Shown piece by piece: positions 8,124 through 17,640 of a stretch of DNA of 45,128 nt. The position numbers were made by a program, and so were the translations under genes. The DNA comes from an uncultured Prevotellaceae bacterium (GTDB lineage Bacteria; Bacteroidota; Bacteroidia; Bacteroidales; Bacteroidaceae). The notes under the pieces were generated by a model. The model did no database searches. It had not been told where the DNA came from and saw only the letters and a program-made list of their open reading frames with translations. The stretch is from assembly GCA_902780025.1 (NCBI GenBank), contig CACZDV010000029.1:1-45128 (forward strand), read 5' to 3'. How positions within the stretch are numbered: position 1 is the first letter of the stretch; each line of letters opens with the position of its first letter.

Positions 8124-8155
8124 TTTGTATTTATGAAAAAAAAGCACTATATTTG
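8124..8155 (+). promoter_or_regulatory. Bacteroides-type promoter of the ATPase/DUF4435 pair
   Basis: TTTG (8124-8127), 20-nt spacer, TATATTTG (8148-8155); exact consensus, 22 nt before the ATPase ATG. It sits directly behind the FKBP terminator, so the pair has its own transcription unit. Confidence 0.88.
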
Positions 8156-8177
8156 CGGCATCAAAGCCTAAAAGATT

Positions 8178-9011
8178 ATGCAAAAATACGCTGACTATAT
8201 CAAAAGGATCGAGATTGACGCCCTGTGGAGCGGTAAGAAGCACGTTGTTTGGGAACTGTCGCCCCGTGTAAATATCTTGAGCGGCATCAACGGACAAGGT
8301 AAGTCTACGATTATCAATAAGGTGGTGAAGGGACTGTCGCAGGGTGGCGAGTTTCCCAGTCATATGCTGAAAGGTGTGCATATAGACGTAGAGCCAGAAG
8401 ACGCCCGCTGGATACGCTATGACATGATACGCAGCATCGACTCCAGTCTGTCGCAGGTGATTGCCGATGAGGAGGGTGTCTTACGTCAGGTACTGCCAGT
8501 CATCAAAGGAGGAGGCGGTAGTCTGCTTGACTTCCAGCTTTACCAGCTGCAGCGTAAATACTTAGACTATCAGGTGAACATTGGCAACCGCATCATCGAG
8601 CAATTGCAACAGGGCAATATGGATGCTGCCCAACACCTGAGCCAGAAAAAGTCACGATTCCAGGATATTGTCGACGAACTGTTTGCTGAGACTGGCAAGA
8701 AGATTGTGCGAACAGAGAACGAGATACGTTTTACGCAGATTGGCGAGGTGCTCCTGCCTTATCAGTTGTCGTCAGGTGAGAAACAGATGTTGGCTATCTT
8801 GCTGACGGTCTTGGTGGAGGATGAGCAACCCTACGTGCTGTTTATGGACGAGCCCGAGGTCAGTCTTCATATCGAGTGGCAGAAGCGGCTTATCGACCTC
8901 TGTTTAGAGCTGAATCCCCATGTGCAGATTATCCTGACGACCCATTCGCCTGCTGTCGTTATGAATGGCTGGATAGACAGTGTGACGGAGGTCTCTGACA
9001 TCACCCTCTAA
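8178..9011 (+). CDS. ABC/SMC-like AAA ATPase of a PARIS-like pair
   Basis: 277 aa. Walker A is GINGQGKST (36-44), an ABC-type signature LSSGEKQ (197-203), Walker B VLFMDEPEVSLH (220-231) and a switch His in TTHSP (255-259). This is the layout of AAA_15/AAA_21 ATPases found with OLD/TOPRIM nucleases. It is short: the region between Walker A and signature (about 150 residues, with a likely helical hairpin at 120-180) lacks the long coiled coil of typical AriA or OLD proteins. The partner gene starts 22 nt downstream. Inferred role: ATP-dependent sensor or regulator of the DUF4435 protein, perhaps in phage defence. A housekeeping DNA-repair role is also possible, since base composition matches the core genes around it. 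Confidence 0.8.
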   Translation: MQKYADYIKRIEIDALWSGKKHVVWELSPRVNILSGINGQGKSTIINKVVKGLSQGGEFPSHMLKGVHIDVEPEDARWIRYDMIRSIDSSLSQVIADEEGVLRQVLPVIKGGGGSLLDFQLYQLQRKYLDYQVNIGNRIIEQLQQGNMDAAQHLSQKKSRFQDIVDELFAETGKKIVRTENEIRFTQIGEVLLPYQLSSGEKQMLAILLTVLVEDEQPYVLFMDEPEVSLHIEWQKRLIDLCLELNPHVQIILTTHSPAVVMNGWIDSVTEVSDITL

Positions 9012-9033
9012 TCCCAGATGTCCCATTATCCTT

Positions 9034-10092
9034 ATGCCCACCCGTCTGCAAGATAATATCAACAGCAAGTACTTCGAAGCGGCGAACGCCCTGAAGTCGA
9101 AGCAGGCCCGACGTAGGATTGTTGCCTACGTCGAGAGCTATGATGATATCTATTTCTGGCGTACGGTGCTTAGTGACTTTGAGGATGAACACCGCTACTT
9201 TGAGGTGATGCTCCCGTCGAAGATGAACCTGACGCGGGGTAAGAAATCGGTGCTGATGAACTTCTTGGAGGGTAAAGGGAAGAAGTGGAAAAAGAGGAGA
9301 GAAACGGAAAACGACGAGAATGGCGAGACGGTGCTGGGGCGCGACATGATAGCCTGTGTCGACGCTGATTACGACTATCTGATGCAGGGCGCAACAGACC
9401 AGTCGAGGAAAGTGCTGGAGAGTCCGTTTGTGTTCCATACCTACGTCTACGCTATCGAAAATTATCAGTGTTATGCTCCTTCGCTGCATAATGTCTGTGT
9501 GTCGGTAACATTGAACGACCACCGCATCTTCGACTTCCGTGACTATTTCGCCCAGTTCAGTGAGGCCCTCTTTCCGCTCTTCGTTTGGAGCATCATGCTC
9601 TATCGCACTGGCGACTACCCCAAATTCAGTATCAGTGACTTTAACCGCATTGCCGACCCTGGCGGCTTCACGGTGAGTGAGCCGGAGAGGTCGCTGGCCA
9701 ATATCCGTCGGAAGGTACATACTAAGATCAACGACCTGCAACGGCTTTTCCCCGATGCCAAGGACGAATACTTGAAAACTAAGGATGATATCAAGGCTCT
9801 TGGTGTTACCCCTCAGACCACCTATTTATATATACAGGGCCATCACCTGTTCGACACCGTTGTGGCACCCATTCTCTCGAAAGTCTGTAACCTGCTGCGT
9901 CAGGAGCGCCAGAACGAAATCTACCACGCCTCGGCCCATAAGACACAGAAGCGCAACGAAATGACGTGCTATGAGAACTCGCTTCAGGACGTGAAGACTA
10001 TGTTGAAGAAGAACAGCGGCTATTTGGCATCAGAACCTTTCCGCCGGCTGCAGGACGATGTACGGCACTACTTAGATGACCAACAAGGTTAG
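9034..10092 (+). CDS. DUF4435 (TOPRIM-like nuclease) protein, partner of the ATPase
   Basis: 352 aa. The N-terminal domain shows the TOPRIM pattern: IVAYVESYDDIYFW with Glu34, then ACVDADYDYL with Asp110, Asp112 and Asp114, the metal-binding acidic cluster. This is the DUF4435 arrangement seen in AriB of PARIS. Between the two motifs is a very basic insert (GKKWKKRRE near 82-90). The rest (about 150-350) is probably helical and unassigned. Inferred: a metal-dependent RNase or DNase controlled by the upstream ATPase. The stop overlaps the convergent trkH stop (TTAG), so the 3' ends are locked together. Confidence 0.8.
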   Translation: MPTRLQDNINSKYFEAANALKSKQARRRIVAYVESYDDIYFWRTVLSDFEDEHRYFEVMLPSKMNLTRGKKSVLMNFLEGKGKKWKKRRETENDENGETVLGRDMIACVDADYDYLMQGATDQSRKVLESPFVFHTYVYAIENYQCYAPSLHNVCVSVTLNDHRIFDFRDYFAQFSEALFPLFVWSIMLYRTGDYPKFSISDFNRIADPGGFTVSEPERSLANIRRKVHTKINDLQRLFPDAKDEYLKTKDDIKALGVTPQTTYLYIQGHHLFDTVVAPILSKVCNLLRQERQNEIYHASAHKTQKRNEMTCYENSLQDVKTMLKKNSGYLASEPFRRLQDDVRHYLDDQQG

Positions 10093-11549
10093 TTCTCCTT
10101 CCAGAAAGCGCGAGTGAACAATACCAAAACCGTCATAATTTCCAGACGTCCCATGAGCATCAGGAGGCAGAGCAGCCACTTGATGTACTCGGGCAGCATC
10201 GACCACGACATGACGGGTCCGATTTCCGTACTTAATGAAGGACCGACATTGCCGACACAACTCAGGGCGATGGTAGCAGCGTTGATATTGTCGATACCAG
10301 CGACAACCATGATCGTTGCCGTGACGATGACCATGAGGACGGTGAGGATGAAGAAGGCAAACAGTGCCACCAACTTCGACTGTGAGATACTCTGGCCGTT
10401 GATGCGTACTGGTAGAACGGCGTTGGGATGAAGTATCTGACGGAAGCTGTTGCGAAGCACCTGCAGCAGCATGGCTCCACGGATGCACTTGAAACCGCCG
10501 CTGGTGCTGCCGGCACAGGCACCGAGGTACATGATGATGCCAAGTAGAATCCACGTAATGCGCGGCCATTCCGCCAGATTGTCACCTGCCAGCATACCGG
10601 TGGTCGTCATGAACGATACCACATGGAACAGTGAAGAGCGGAAGGCATGTTCCACAGAATAGTCTAACTGCGTCAGCAACAAGGTTGCTATCCACAGGGT
10701 GGTAATAGCCACGATGCAGAGGTATAGCTTGAACTCCGTGTTCTTTAAAAGGGCACTGAAGCGCAACTTAAAAACACTTATATATAATAAGGTGAAGTTC
10801 ACGCCCGAGAGGAATTGGAAGAGGATGGACACATAGTCGATGGCGGGTGAATTGAACACCGCCGTCCCTGCGTTGTGAATGGAGAAACCGCCGGTGGCTG
10901 TAGTTGTCATAGAGTAGTTTGTCGCCTCGAACCAGTTCATGCCGGCTCCCCAATAGGAGAGACCGCAGGCGACAGTGAGCAGGAAGTAGACCGTCCAAAT
11001 CCATTTGGCCGATGTAGTGAGTCGCGGGTGCATTTTCGCCTTGATAGGACCGGTAGCCTCGGCGGCAAACACCTTGACGCTACCGCCGACTAACGAGGGC
11101 AGAATGGCGATAGTGAAGAAGACGATACCCAGACCGCCTATCCATTGCATGAGCGACCGCCAGAAGAGAATTCCATGGGGCAGGCACTCCACGTCATCAA
11201 GGATGGTGGCACCAGTGGTGGTAAATCCCGACATGGTTTCAAAGTAGGCGTCTGTGAGATTGGTGATACTGCCGTGGATAAGGAACGGGAACATCCCGAA
11301 TACAGAGAAAATGACCCAGGCGGCGGTAACCACGACATAGGCATCGCGTCGGCTCAATGAGTTTTCGGCATGACGGCCGAGGAAGAGAAATAGGAATCCG
11401 AATCCAAAGGTCAGCAGCATAGACAGCAGGAAGGCCAACACATCGTCTTCATGCTGGGTGAACGCCACTACAAGGCACCAACCCATGAAGAGGGCCTCGA
11501 TGAACAGCAGCGAGCCGATGATCTTACTGATAATCCGGAAGTTTACCAT
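10089..11549 (-). CDS. trkH: Trk/Ktr potassium uptake, membrane subunit
   Basis: 486 aa, about 10 membrane segments, inner membrane. The four half-pore loops of the SKT family can be seen: MSGFTTTGAT, TTTATGGFS, SFMTTTGM and SCVGNVGPS, which carry the filter glycines. Imports K+ driven by the ion gradient, gated by the cytoplasmic TrkA ring. Its start overlaps the trkA stop by 7 nt, so dxs, trkA and trkH form one coupled unit. It converges on the DUF4435 gene with a 4-nt overlap of stop codons. Confidence 0.95.
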   Translation of the reverse strand: MVNFRIISKIIGSLLFIEALFMGWCLVVAFTQHEDDVLAFLLSMLLTFGFGFLFLFLGRHAENSLSRRDAYVVVTAAWVIFSVFGMFPFLIHGSITNLTDAYFETMSGFTTTGATILDDVECLPHGILFWRSLMQWIGGLGIVFFTIAILPSLVGGSVKVFAAEATGPIKAKMHPRLTTSAKWIWTVYFLLTVACGLSYWGAGMNWFEATNYSMTTTATGGFSIHNAGTAVFNSPAIDYVSILFQFLSGVNFTLLYISVFKLRFSALLKNTEFKLYLCIVAITTLWIATLLLTQLDYSVEHAFRSSLFHVVSFMTTTGMLAGDNLAEWPRITWILLGIIMYLGACAGSTSGGFKCIRGAMLLQVLRNSFRQILHPNAVLPVRINGQSISQSKLVALFAFFILTVLMVIVTATIMVVAGIDNINAATIALSCVGNVGPSLSTEIGPVMSWSMLPEYIKWLLCLLMLMGRLEIMTVLVLFTRAFWKEN

Positions 11550-12898
11550 ATTACATTCTTTTTGAAGAACCTCTCTATGTGCTTCAGTTTCTGCTCATGA
11601 CAGAACACCATGACAGAGTCACCAGCTTGAATCTGGGAATTACCGCTGACCAGCATCCCCTCACCGTCGCGTACCAGACCGCCAATGGTGACACCGAAAG
11701 GTAGCCCTAAGTCCTTGACTACCCGTTTTGTCACCCGTGAACCTTCTGCCGCCACAAACTCGGCTACCTCAGAGTCGACAAGCATCAGCGACCGCAGGTT
11801 ACTAACGTCAGCGTCGAGCATCATCTGGTAAATATGGCTGGCAGCCACGGTCTTCTTGTTGATGATGGTACCGATATCCAGACTCTCGGCCATTGAGACG
11901 TAGTCCAGATTTTCAACCATGGCAACCGTCTTACGTACGCCGAGCTTCTTAGCCGTCAGACAGGCCAAAATGTTTGTCTCAGCATTACCCGTCAGGGCCA
12001 CGAATGCCTGAGTGGTCTTGATGCCCTCGTCCTCAAGCAGCCCGAGGTCGCGGCCATCGCCGTGGATGACCATCGTATCACTTTCGCTGAGTAGCTGGTT
12101 CAGTTTTTCGCAGCGCTCCGCCGACTTCTCAATAATCTTGACGTTCATGTAGTCGGGAATGGTTAGTGCCGCCCGGACAGCCGTCTTACCACCACCCATG
12201 ATGATGACGTTATGAACATCAGCATAGTGCTCCTTTCCCACAATCTTGCGGATATAGGGTATATAATCCTTGGTGGTCATAAAGTAAGCCAGATCGTTGA
12301 GCTGCAGGATGTCAAGACCGCCCGGGATGATGGTCTCACCTTGTCGCTTGATAGCCACTACATGGTAGGGATCCTCAGGACCGCACAGGTCTTTTAGCGG
12401 CTGATTCAGAATCTCGCAGCCGTCGAGCAGCTTGATACCTAACAGCACCAAGGCACCGTTGTGGACATCCCACCGCTGCCGAACCCATGACAGTTTCAGT
12501 CCGTTGGTGATGTCAATGGCAGCCAGTACTTCGGGGTAAACCATAGAGTCAATACCCAACTGCTGGAAAAACTTCTGATTCTGGGGTGACAGATATTCGT
12601 AGTTGTCGATGCGTGCCACGGTTTTCTTGGCACCAAGGGCGTGGGCGATGGTGCAGGCCGTGATGTTAGTAGTCTCTTCGGTGGTGACACCGACGAAAAG
12701 GTCAGCCTTGTCCGTACCCGCCTCTTTCAAGGCATTGATGCTGGTAGGCAGAGCGTTATAGGTCATCACGTCGTAATCGGCTACGCCTTCCAAGCGCTCC
12801 TCATTGTCGTCGATGAGTACACAGTCCTGATGTTCACGTGACAGTAGTTTCGACAAATGGGTGCCCACAGCCCCCGCTCCGACAATAACGATTTTCAT
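11543..12898 (-). CDS. trkA: Trk potassium uptake, NAD-binding regulatory subunit
   Basis: 451 aa, two RCK repeats: a Rossmann fold starting [12 protein letters not shown] followed by a TrkA-C domain, then a second Rossmann fold ([10 protein letters not shown], about 230-240) and second TrkA-C domain. The length is that of full-size TrkA. It binds NAD(H) and nucleotides and controls TrkH, encoded next with a 7-nt overlap. The start overlaps the dxs stop by 4 nt. Confidence 0.95.
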   Translation of the reverse strand: MKIVIVGAGAVGTHLSKLLSREHQDCVLIDDNEERLEGVADYDVMTYNALPTSINALKEAGTDKADLFVGVTTEETTNITACTIAHALGAKKTVARIDNYEYLSPQNQKFFQQLGIDSMVYPEVLAAIDITNGLKLSWVRQRWDVHNGALVLLGIKLLDGCEILNQPLKDLCGPEDPYHVVAIKRQGETIIPGGLDILQLNDLAYFMTTKDYIPYIRKIVGKEHYADVHNVIIMGGGKTAVRAALTIPDYMNVKIIEKSAERCEKLNQLLSESDTMVIHGDGRDLGLLEDEGIKTTQAFVALTGNAETNILACLTAKKLGVRKTVAMVENLDYVSMAESLDIGTIINKKTVAASHIYQMMLDADVSNLRSLMLVDSEVAEFVAAEGSRVTKRVVKDLGLPFGVTIGGLVRDGEGMLVSGNSQIQAGDSVMVFCHEQKLKHIERFFKKNVIW

Positions 12899-14775
12899 TT
12901 TGCAATTGCTTTTTTAATACTCTCAACGTCGATGCCGACGATTTGCTGCAGTTCGGCCACGGTGCCATGCTCCACAAAATGGTCGTCAGGCATGCCCAGA
13001 CGGGTAACTTGTGCTGTATAACCGTGGTCGTTAAGCCACTCAATGACGGCCGAACCCAGTCCGCCGTTGCGAACACCGTTCTCGACGGTCACGATGTGTT
13101 TGTACTTACGTCCCACTTCATGCAGTATGTCTTCGTCTAAAGGTTTTAGGAACCGCATATCATACATAGCAGCCCCCGTGGCCTTAGCAGCCTGTAGTGC
13201 CTCGTTGCCAATAGGGCCGATGGAGAGGACGGCGACATCATCGCCATCGTGCAGACGACGGCCAGTGCCCACTTTAATCTCCTCCAGCGGACAGCGCCAG
13301 TCCTTGAGTACACCGCCGCCACGTGGATAGCGGATGACGAAAGGACCCTTGTCGGGCAGTTGGGCCGTGTACATCAACCGGCGCAGTTCATGCTCATCCA
13401 TCGGCGAGGCGATGGTGAGGTTGGGGATGGGGCGCAGGGCAGCCAGGTCAAAGGCTCCATGATGGGTGGGACCATCTTCTCCGACTACTCCGGCGCGGTC
13501 AAAGCAGAAGACGACATGGAGACCGAGTAGGGCCACATCGTGAATGATGTTGTCGAAAGCCCGCTGTGCAAAGGCTGAGTAGATGTTACAGAAGGGGATG
13601 AGTCCGTCTTTGGCCATACCACCGGAGAAAGTAACGGCGTGTCCTTCTGCGATGCCCACGTCAAACGTGCGCTCCGGCATCTCCTTCATCATGATATTCA
13701 TGGAGCAGCCTGTGGGCATGGCCGGTGTGACACCGACAATCTTCGGATTCTGTTCTGCCAGTTCCAGCAGTGTATAGCCGAAGACATCTTGGTACTTCTG
13801 GGGTTTGTTCGGATCCTTGTCCACGATACGCTCACCCGTCTCGGGGTCAAACTTTCCCGGAGCATGCCACGTCGTCACATCCTTCTCTGCCGGGGCGTAG
13901 CCGTGACCTTTCTGGGTATGGAGGTGCAACAGCTTCGGTCCTTCCATATCCTTGATTTGTCGCAGAATGCGCACCAACTCCTTGACATTGTGGCCGTCAA
14001 AGGGCCCGAAGTAGCGGATGTTCATGCCTTCGAAGATATTTTGTTGGTGCGAGATGGCACTCTTAATAGCATTCGACAGGCGTATCAGTCCCTTGCGGCG
14101 GTCATCGTTCATCATGCCGCGACCGTGTAGCCACCGTTCTGCCTTGAAGCGGATAGCATTGTAGGTCTTGTTGGTGTTGAGACCGAGCAGGTACTGCTTC
14201 ATGCCACCTACGGAACGGTCGATGGACATATTGTTGTCGTTCAGGATGATGAGCAGGTTGTTGGGCGACGACGATACGTTATTCAGTCCCTCGAAGGCCA
14301 GTCCACCCGACATGGCTCCGTCGCCGATAACAGCCACGACCTTTCTCTCATCTTTTCTCCCCTCTTTTGAGGATGCCACGGCCATACCGAGTGCTGCCGA
14401 GATGCTGTTCGAGGCATGTCCACAGGCAAACGTGTCGTATTCGCTCTCCATGGGGGAAGGGAAGGGACGTATGCCGCCCAGTTTGCGATTGGTCGCAAAC
14501 TGTTCACGGCGTCCCGTTAATATCTTGTGACCGTAGGCCTGATGGCCTACATCCCATACAATGCGGTCGTCGGGTGTGTCAAAAACGTAATGCAGGGCTA
14601 CCGTCAACTCCACCACACCGAGACTTGATGCCAGATGACCGGGGTTTACCGACAACTCTTTGACAATGTCTTGCCGAAGTTCTTCGCAGACCGCCGGCAG
14701 ATCGTCAATCGACAACTTTCTGAGGTCTGCAGGAAAGTCAATACTTTTAAGCAGACCTAATTGCTGTTTTTCCAT
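12895..14775 (-). CDS. dxs: 1-deoxy-D-xylulose-5-phosphate synthase
   Basis: 626 aa. Condenses pyruvate and glyceraldehyde 3-phosphate with thiamine diphosphate, the first step of the MEP isoprenoid pathway; ispD of the same pathway is at 34661. Motifs: [13 protein letters not shown], the ThDP motif [16 protein letters not shown], and the transketolase pyrimidine domain with [16 protein letters not shown] start at ATG 14775 (MEKQQLG); the frame extends 9 codons upstream through the -7 element and is unlikely to be translated. The -7 box ends only 7 nt before this ATG, so the message would be leaderless or nearly so. Confidence 0.95.
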   Translation of the reverse strand: MEKQQLGLLKSIDFPADLRKLSIDDLPAVCEELRQDIVKELSVNPGHLASSLGVVELTVALHYVFDTPDDRIVWDVGHQAYGHKILTGRREQFATNRKLGGIRPFPSPMESEYDTFACGHASNSISAALGMAVASSKEGRKDERKVVAVIGDGAMSGGLAFEGLNNVSSSPNNLLIILNDNNMSIDRSVGGMKQYLLGLNTNKTYNAIRFKAERWLHGRGMMNDDRRKGLIRLSNAIKSAISHQQNIFEGMNIRYFGPFDGHNVKELVRILRQIKDMEGPKLLHLHTQKGHGYAPAEKDVTTWHAPGKFDPETGERIVDKDPNKPQKYQDVFGYTLLELAEQNPKIVGVTPAMPTGCSMNIMMKEMPERTFDVGIAEGHAVTFSGGMAKDGLIPFCNIYSAFAQRAFDNIIHDVALLGLHVVFCFDRAGVVGEDGPTHHGAFDLAALRPIPNLTIASPMDEHELRRLMYTAQLPDKGPFVIRYPRGGGVLKDWRCPLEEIKVGTGRRLHDGDDVAVLSIGPIGNEALQAAKATGAAMYDMRFLKPLDEDILHEVGRKYKHIVTVENGVRNGGLGSAVIEWLNDHGYTAQVTRLGMPDDHFVEHGTVAELQQIVGIDVESIKKAIAK

Positions 14776-14782
14776 TTGGGTG

Positions 14783-14790
14783 CAAAGATA
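14783..14790 (-). promoter_or_regulatory. -7 element of dxs
   Basis: TATCTTTG on the minus strand. No TTTG at 19-21 nt; the upstream positions are occupied by the heptanucleotide array 14798-14825. Confidence 0.55.
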
Positions 14791-14797
14791 CAAAAAA

Positions 14798-14825
14798 TTC
14801 ATAATTCATAATTCATAATTCATAA
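14798..14825. repeat. heptanucleotide array, 4 x TTCATAA
   Basis: Four perfect TTCATAA units between the divergent -7 elements of dxs (14783-14790) and panE (14834-14841). It occupies the -33 regions of both. Confidence 0.9.
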
Positions 14826-14833
14826 TTATTTTA

Positions 14834-14841
14834 TAATTTTG
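14834..14841 (+). promoter_or_regulatory. -7 element of panE
   Basis: TAATTTTG, 24 nt before the panE ATG. The expected TTTG about 20 nt upstream is absent; the array 14798-14825 lies there. Confidence 0.55.
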
Positions 14842-14865
14842 CACCCAAAAATTGAAAAAGACGAT

Positions 14866-15771
14866 ATGAGATACGGTGTTATTGGTTCTGGAGCCATAGG
14901 CGGATACTATGGCGGAAAGCTGGCGAAGGCTGGTCAGGAGGTGCATTTCCTCTTCCGCTCGGATTATGAGTATGTGAAGAAGAACGGGCTGCAGGTCGAT
15001 TCCTGCGACGGGTCGTTCCATATTCAGGCAAATGCCTATAACAATACCGCTGACATGCCACAGTGCGACGTGGTGCTGGTCTGCCTGAAGTCGGTGAACA
15101 ACGATAAACTGAAAAAGCTGCTGCCTCCGTTGCTGCACCCCCGCACGTTGGTGGTGCTCATCCAGAATGGCATCGGCGTCGAGGAAGACGTGCAGCGCGA
15201 CTTCCCCGGCGTACAGTTGGCAGCCGGTCTGGCCTTCATCTGCTCGGCCAAGACGGAGCACGGTCGGGTGAACCACCAGTGCTACGGCAGTATCAACCTG
15301 GCCAACTACTCGTGTCAGGACGAGGCCCTGATGCAGGCTGTCGTCAGCGAGTTCCGCGAGGCCGGCATCGAGACGGGACTGGTGGAGTATCACGAGGCAC
15401 GCTGGAAGAAGGCCGTGTGGAACATGCCTTTCAACGGCATGACCGTGGCCCTGCATGCCCAGACCGACGAGCTGTTGAAGCATCCGGCCACCCGTCAGCT
15501 TATCCGCGAACAGATGATGGAGGTTGTCGGGGCAGCAAGGGCATTAGGCGTCAATGGTGTGGATGAGGCTTTTGTCGACAAGATGATCCGGATGACCGAC
15601 GAGATGACCCCTTATTCGCCGTCGATGCGTTTGGACTATGATTTCCATCGCAGGATGGAGATTTACTATCTCTACACTCGTCCGATAGAGACAGCCCGCA
15701 AGGCCGGCTTCCGCATGTCGAAACTGGAAATGCTAGAGGCCGAACTAAAATTCTTGGAGAAAAACTTGTAA
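14866..15771 (+). CDS. panE: 2-dehydropantoate 2-reductase
   Basis: 301 aa. NADPH-dependent reduction of ketopantoate to pantoate for coenzyme A. N-terminal Rossmann motif GSGAIGG (7-13), FRSD near 30-33 for NADP phosphate, and the catalytic region ARWKKAVWNMPFN (178-190) with Lys181/182 as the likely active lysine. Start at ATG 14866 rather than an upstream TTG, which lies in the promoter. The stop overlaps the -33 region of the lipoate ligase promoter. Confidence 0.9.
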   Translation: MRYGVIGSGAIGGYYGGKLAKAGQEVHFLFRSDYEYVKKNGLQVDSCDGSFHIQANAYNNTADMPQCDVVLVCLKSVNNDKLKKLLPPLLHPRTLVVLIQNGIGVEEDVQRDFPGVQLAAGLAFICSAKTEHGRVNHQCYGSINLANYSCQDEALMQAVVSEFREAGIETGLVEYHEARWKKAVWNMPFNGMTVALHAQTDELLKHPATRQLIREQMMEVVGAARALGVNGVDEAFVDKMIRMTDEMTPYSPSMRLDYDFHRRMEIYYLYTRPIETARKAGFRMSKLEMLEAELKFLEKNL

Positions 15772-15796
15772 GTTACATGAAAACTTCATATATTTG
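15765..15796 (+). promoter_or_regulatory. promoter of the lipoate ligase / glycine cleavage operon
   Basis: CTTG (15765-15768; one mismatch), 20-nt spacer, TATATTTG (15789-15796), 20 nt before the ATG at 15817. Likely the start of a six-gene transcript. Confidence 0.75.
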
Positions 15797-15816
15797 CAGA
15801 CGCTAACCTGGAATAT

Positions 15817-16527
15817 ATGAAGTACATCAAGCTGCCTGACGAAAAGGAGCATCGTCTGACGTTCTATCTGGCGATGGAGGAGTACGTGGCCCGCTGCCTG
15901 AACGAGCCAGATGCCCTCTTCCTGTGGCAGGTGGCACCGACCGTTATCTTCGGGCGCAATCAGGTAGCAGAGAACGAGGTGAACCTCGACTACTGTCATG
16001 CGCACGACATCCAGGTCTTCCGTCGGAAGAGCGGCGGCGGCTGTGTCTATGCTGACCACGACAACTTGATGTGGTCGTTTGTCACCGCCGGCGAGCATGT
16101 CGGCTTTGCCTTTAACCGCTTTGTCAACATGGTGCTGTTGGTACTGCGTCAGTTAGGCATCGAGGCGGTTGGCACCAGTCATAATGACATTATGATAGAC
16201 GGGCGGAAAGTGTGTGGCACGGCCTGCTACCACGTGGCAGGACACAGTATCGTTCACAGCACCATGCTCTACGACACCTGTATGGAGCATATGCTCCACG
16301 CCATCACCCCCAGCCGTGAAAAACTGCAGCGAAAAGGCGTGGAGAGTGTACGTCAGCGCATCACCCTGCTCAAGGAGTACACACCGTTGAGCTTGGAGGA
16401 CGTGAAACAGACCATCAGACGTACCCTCTGCGAAGGAGCGTACGTCCTGTCGCAGGACGAGGTGGCTGCCATTGAGCAGTTGGAAGAGACCTATTTAGAT
16501 AAAGACTTCATCAAAATATTACAATAA
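15817..16527 (+). CDS. lipoate-protein ligase family protein
   Basis: 236 aa, BPL/LplA catalytic domain. RRKSGGGCVYAD (69-80) is the lipoate-binding loop and NDIMIDGRKVCGTA (123-136) carries the invariant Lys131. It should attach lipoate, through lipoyl-AMP, to a lysine of an acceptor protein. Being first in the operon with gcvH, gcvH Lys64 is the obvious target. Shorter than E. coli LplA (about 338 aa), lacking the accessory C-terminal domain, so it could instead be an octanoyl/lipoyl transferase. gcvT starts 3 nt after the stop. Confidence 0.88.
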   Translation: MKYIKLPDEKEHRLTFYLAMEEYVARCLNEPDALFLWQVAPTVIFGRNQVAENEVNLDYCHAHDIQVFRRKSGGGCVYADHDNLMWSFVTAGEHVGFAFNRFVNMVLLVLRQLGIEAVGTSHNDIMIDGRKVCGTACYHVAGHSIVHSTMLYDTCMEHMLHAITPSREKLQRKGVESVRQRITLLKEYTPLSLEDVKQTIRRTLCEGAYVLSQDEVAAIEQLEETYLDKDFIKILQ

Positions 16528-16530
16528 CCT

Positions 16531-17640
16531 ATGGCAATAAGACAAGAACTTAGAAAGACAATCAAGGAGACATGCCTGCACGACAAGCACCTGCTGCAAC
16601 AGGCGCTGATGGTCTCCTTCGGCGGTTTCGACATGCCCCTGCTCTATCAGTCGGCGGGCATTGCCCCTGAACATACGGCTGTCCGTGAGCATGTAGGCCT
16701 CTTCGATGTCTCACACATGGGAGAAGTGACGGTTCGCGGCAAGGATGCCGAACGCTATGTGAACCACATCTTTACGAACGACGTGACGGCCATGCCCACA
16801 GGAAAGATTCTCTACGGCATGATGTGCTACGAGAACGGTGGTACCGTTGACGACTTGCTGGTCTATAAGTTAGGTGAGCAGGACTTCTTCCTCGTCATCA
16901 ACGCCGCCAACATCGACAAGGACTGGGCGTGGATGCAGGAACATGCCGCAGGGTTTGACATCGAGTTGAAGAACGAGTCAGAGACCTACGGTCAGATTGC
17001 CGTCCAGGGCCCGGAGTCGGAGCATATCGTTGAGACCGTGTTAGGTTTGGAGTGCTCGGACCTGGTGTTCTATACCTGTAAGACCTTTGGCGATGTGATA
17101 CTATCCCGTACGGGCTATACCGGCGAGGACGGTTTTGAGATCTATGCCTCGCACGACTATATCCGTGAGTGCTGGGACAAGCTGATTGCTGCCAAGGTGC
17201 AGCCCTGTGGACTGGGTTGTCGCGACACCCTGCGCTTCGAAGTGGGACTGCCGCTCTATGGCAATGAACTCAGCGAGGAGATCTCGCCCGTGATGGCCGG
17301 TCTGACGCTGTTCGTCAAGTTCGACAAGCCGGAGTTCATCGGCAAGGAGGCATTGGCGAAGCAGAAGACTGAGGGCGTGGCCCGTAAGCTCGTCGGCATC
17401 GAACTGCACGATAAGGCCATTCCCCGTCACGGATATCCCGTGCTCAACATGGAGGGAGAAACCATCGGTGAGGTGACTACGGGCTATCACACCCTGTCGA
17501 CGGACAAGAGCGTCTGCATGGCACTTATCGATACGCAGTATGCCGTCCTTGGCACCGATGTGCAGATACAGATCCGCAAGAAGGTATTCCCAGGTACGGT
17601 CGTTAAAAAACAATTCTATAACAAAAGCTATAAAAAATGA
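16531..17640 (+). CDS. gcvT: glycine cleavage system T protein (aminomethyltransferase)
   Basis: 369 aa. Releases ammonia from the aminomethyl-lipoyl arm of GcvH and gives 5,10-methylene-THF. Motifs: FDVSHMGEV (58-66), GGTVDDLLVY (103-112, with the catalytic Asp), GYTGEDGFEIY and the C-terminal IGEVTTGYHTLS. The first about 17 residues are longer than in many relatives. The stop overlaps gcvH by 4 nt. Confidence 0.95.
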   Translation: MAIRQELRKTIKETCLHDKHLLQQALMVSFGGFDMPLLYQSAGIAPEHTAVREHVGLFDVSHMGEVTVRGKDAERYVNHIFTNDVTAMPTGKILYGMMCYENGGTVDDLLVYKLGEQDFFLVINAANIDKDWAWMQEHAAGFDIELKNESETYGQIAVQGPESEHIVETVLGLECSDLVFYTCKTFGDVILSRTGYTGEDGFEIYASHDYIRECWDKLIAAKVQPCGLGCRDTLRFEVGLPLYGNELSEEISPVMAGLTLFVKFDKPEFIGKEALAKQKTEGVARKLVGIELHDKAIPRHGYPVLNMEGETIGEVTTGYHTLSTDKSVCMALIDTQYAVLGTDVQIQIRKKVFPGTVVKKQFYNKSYKK

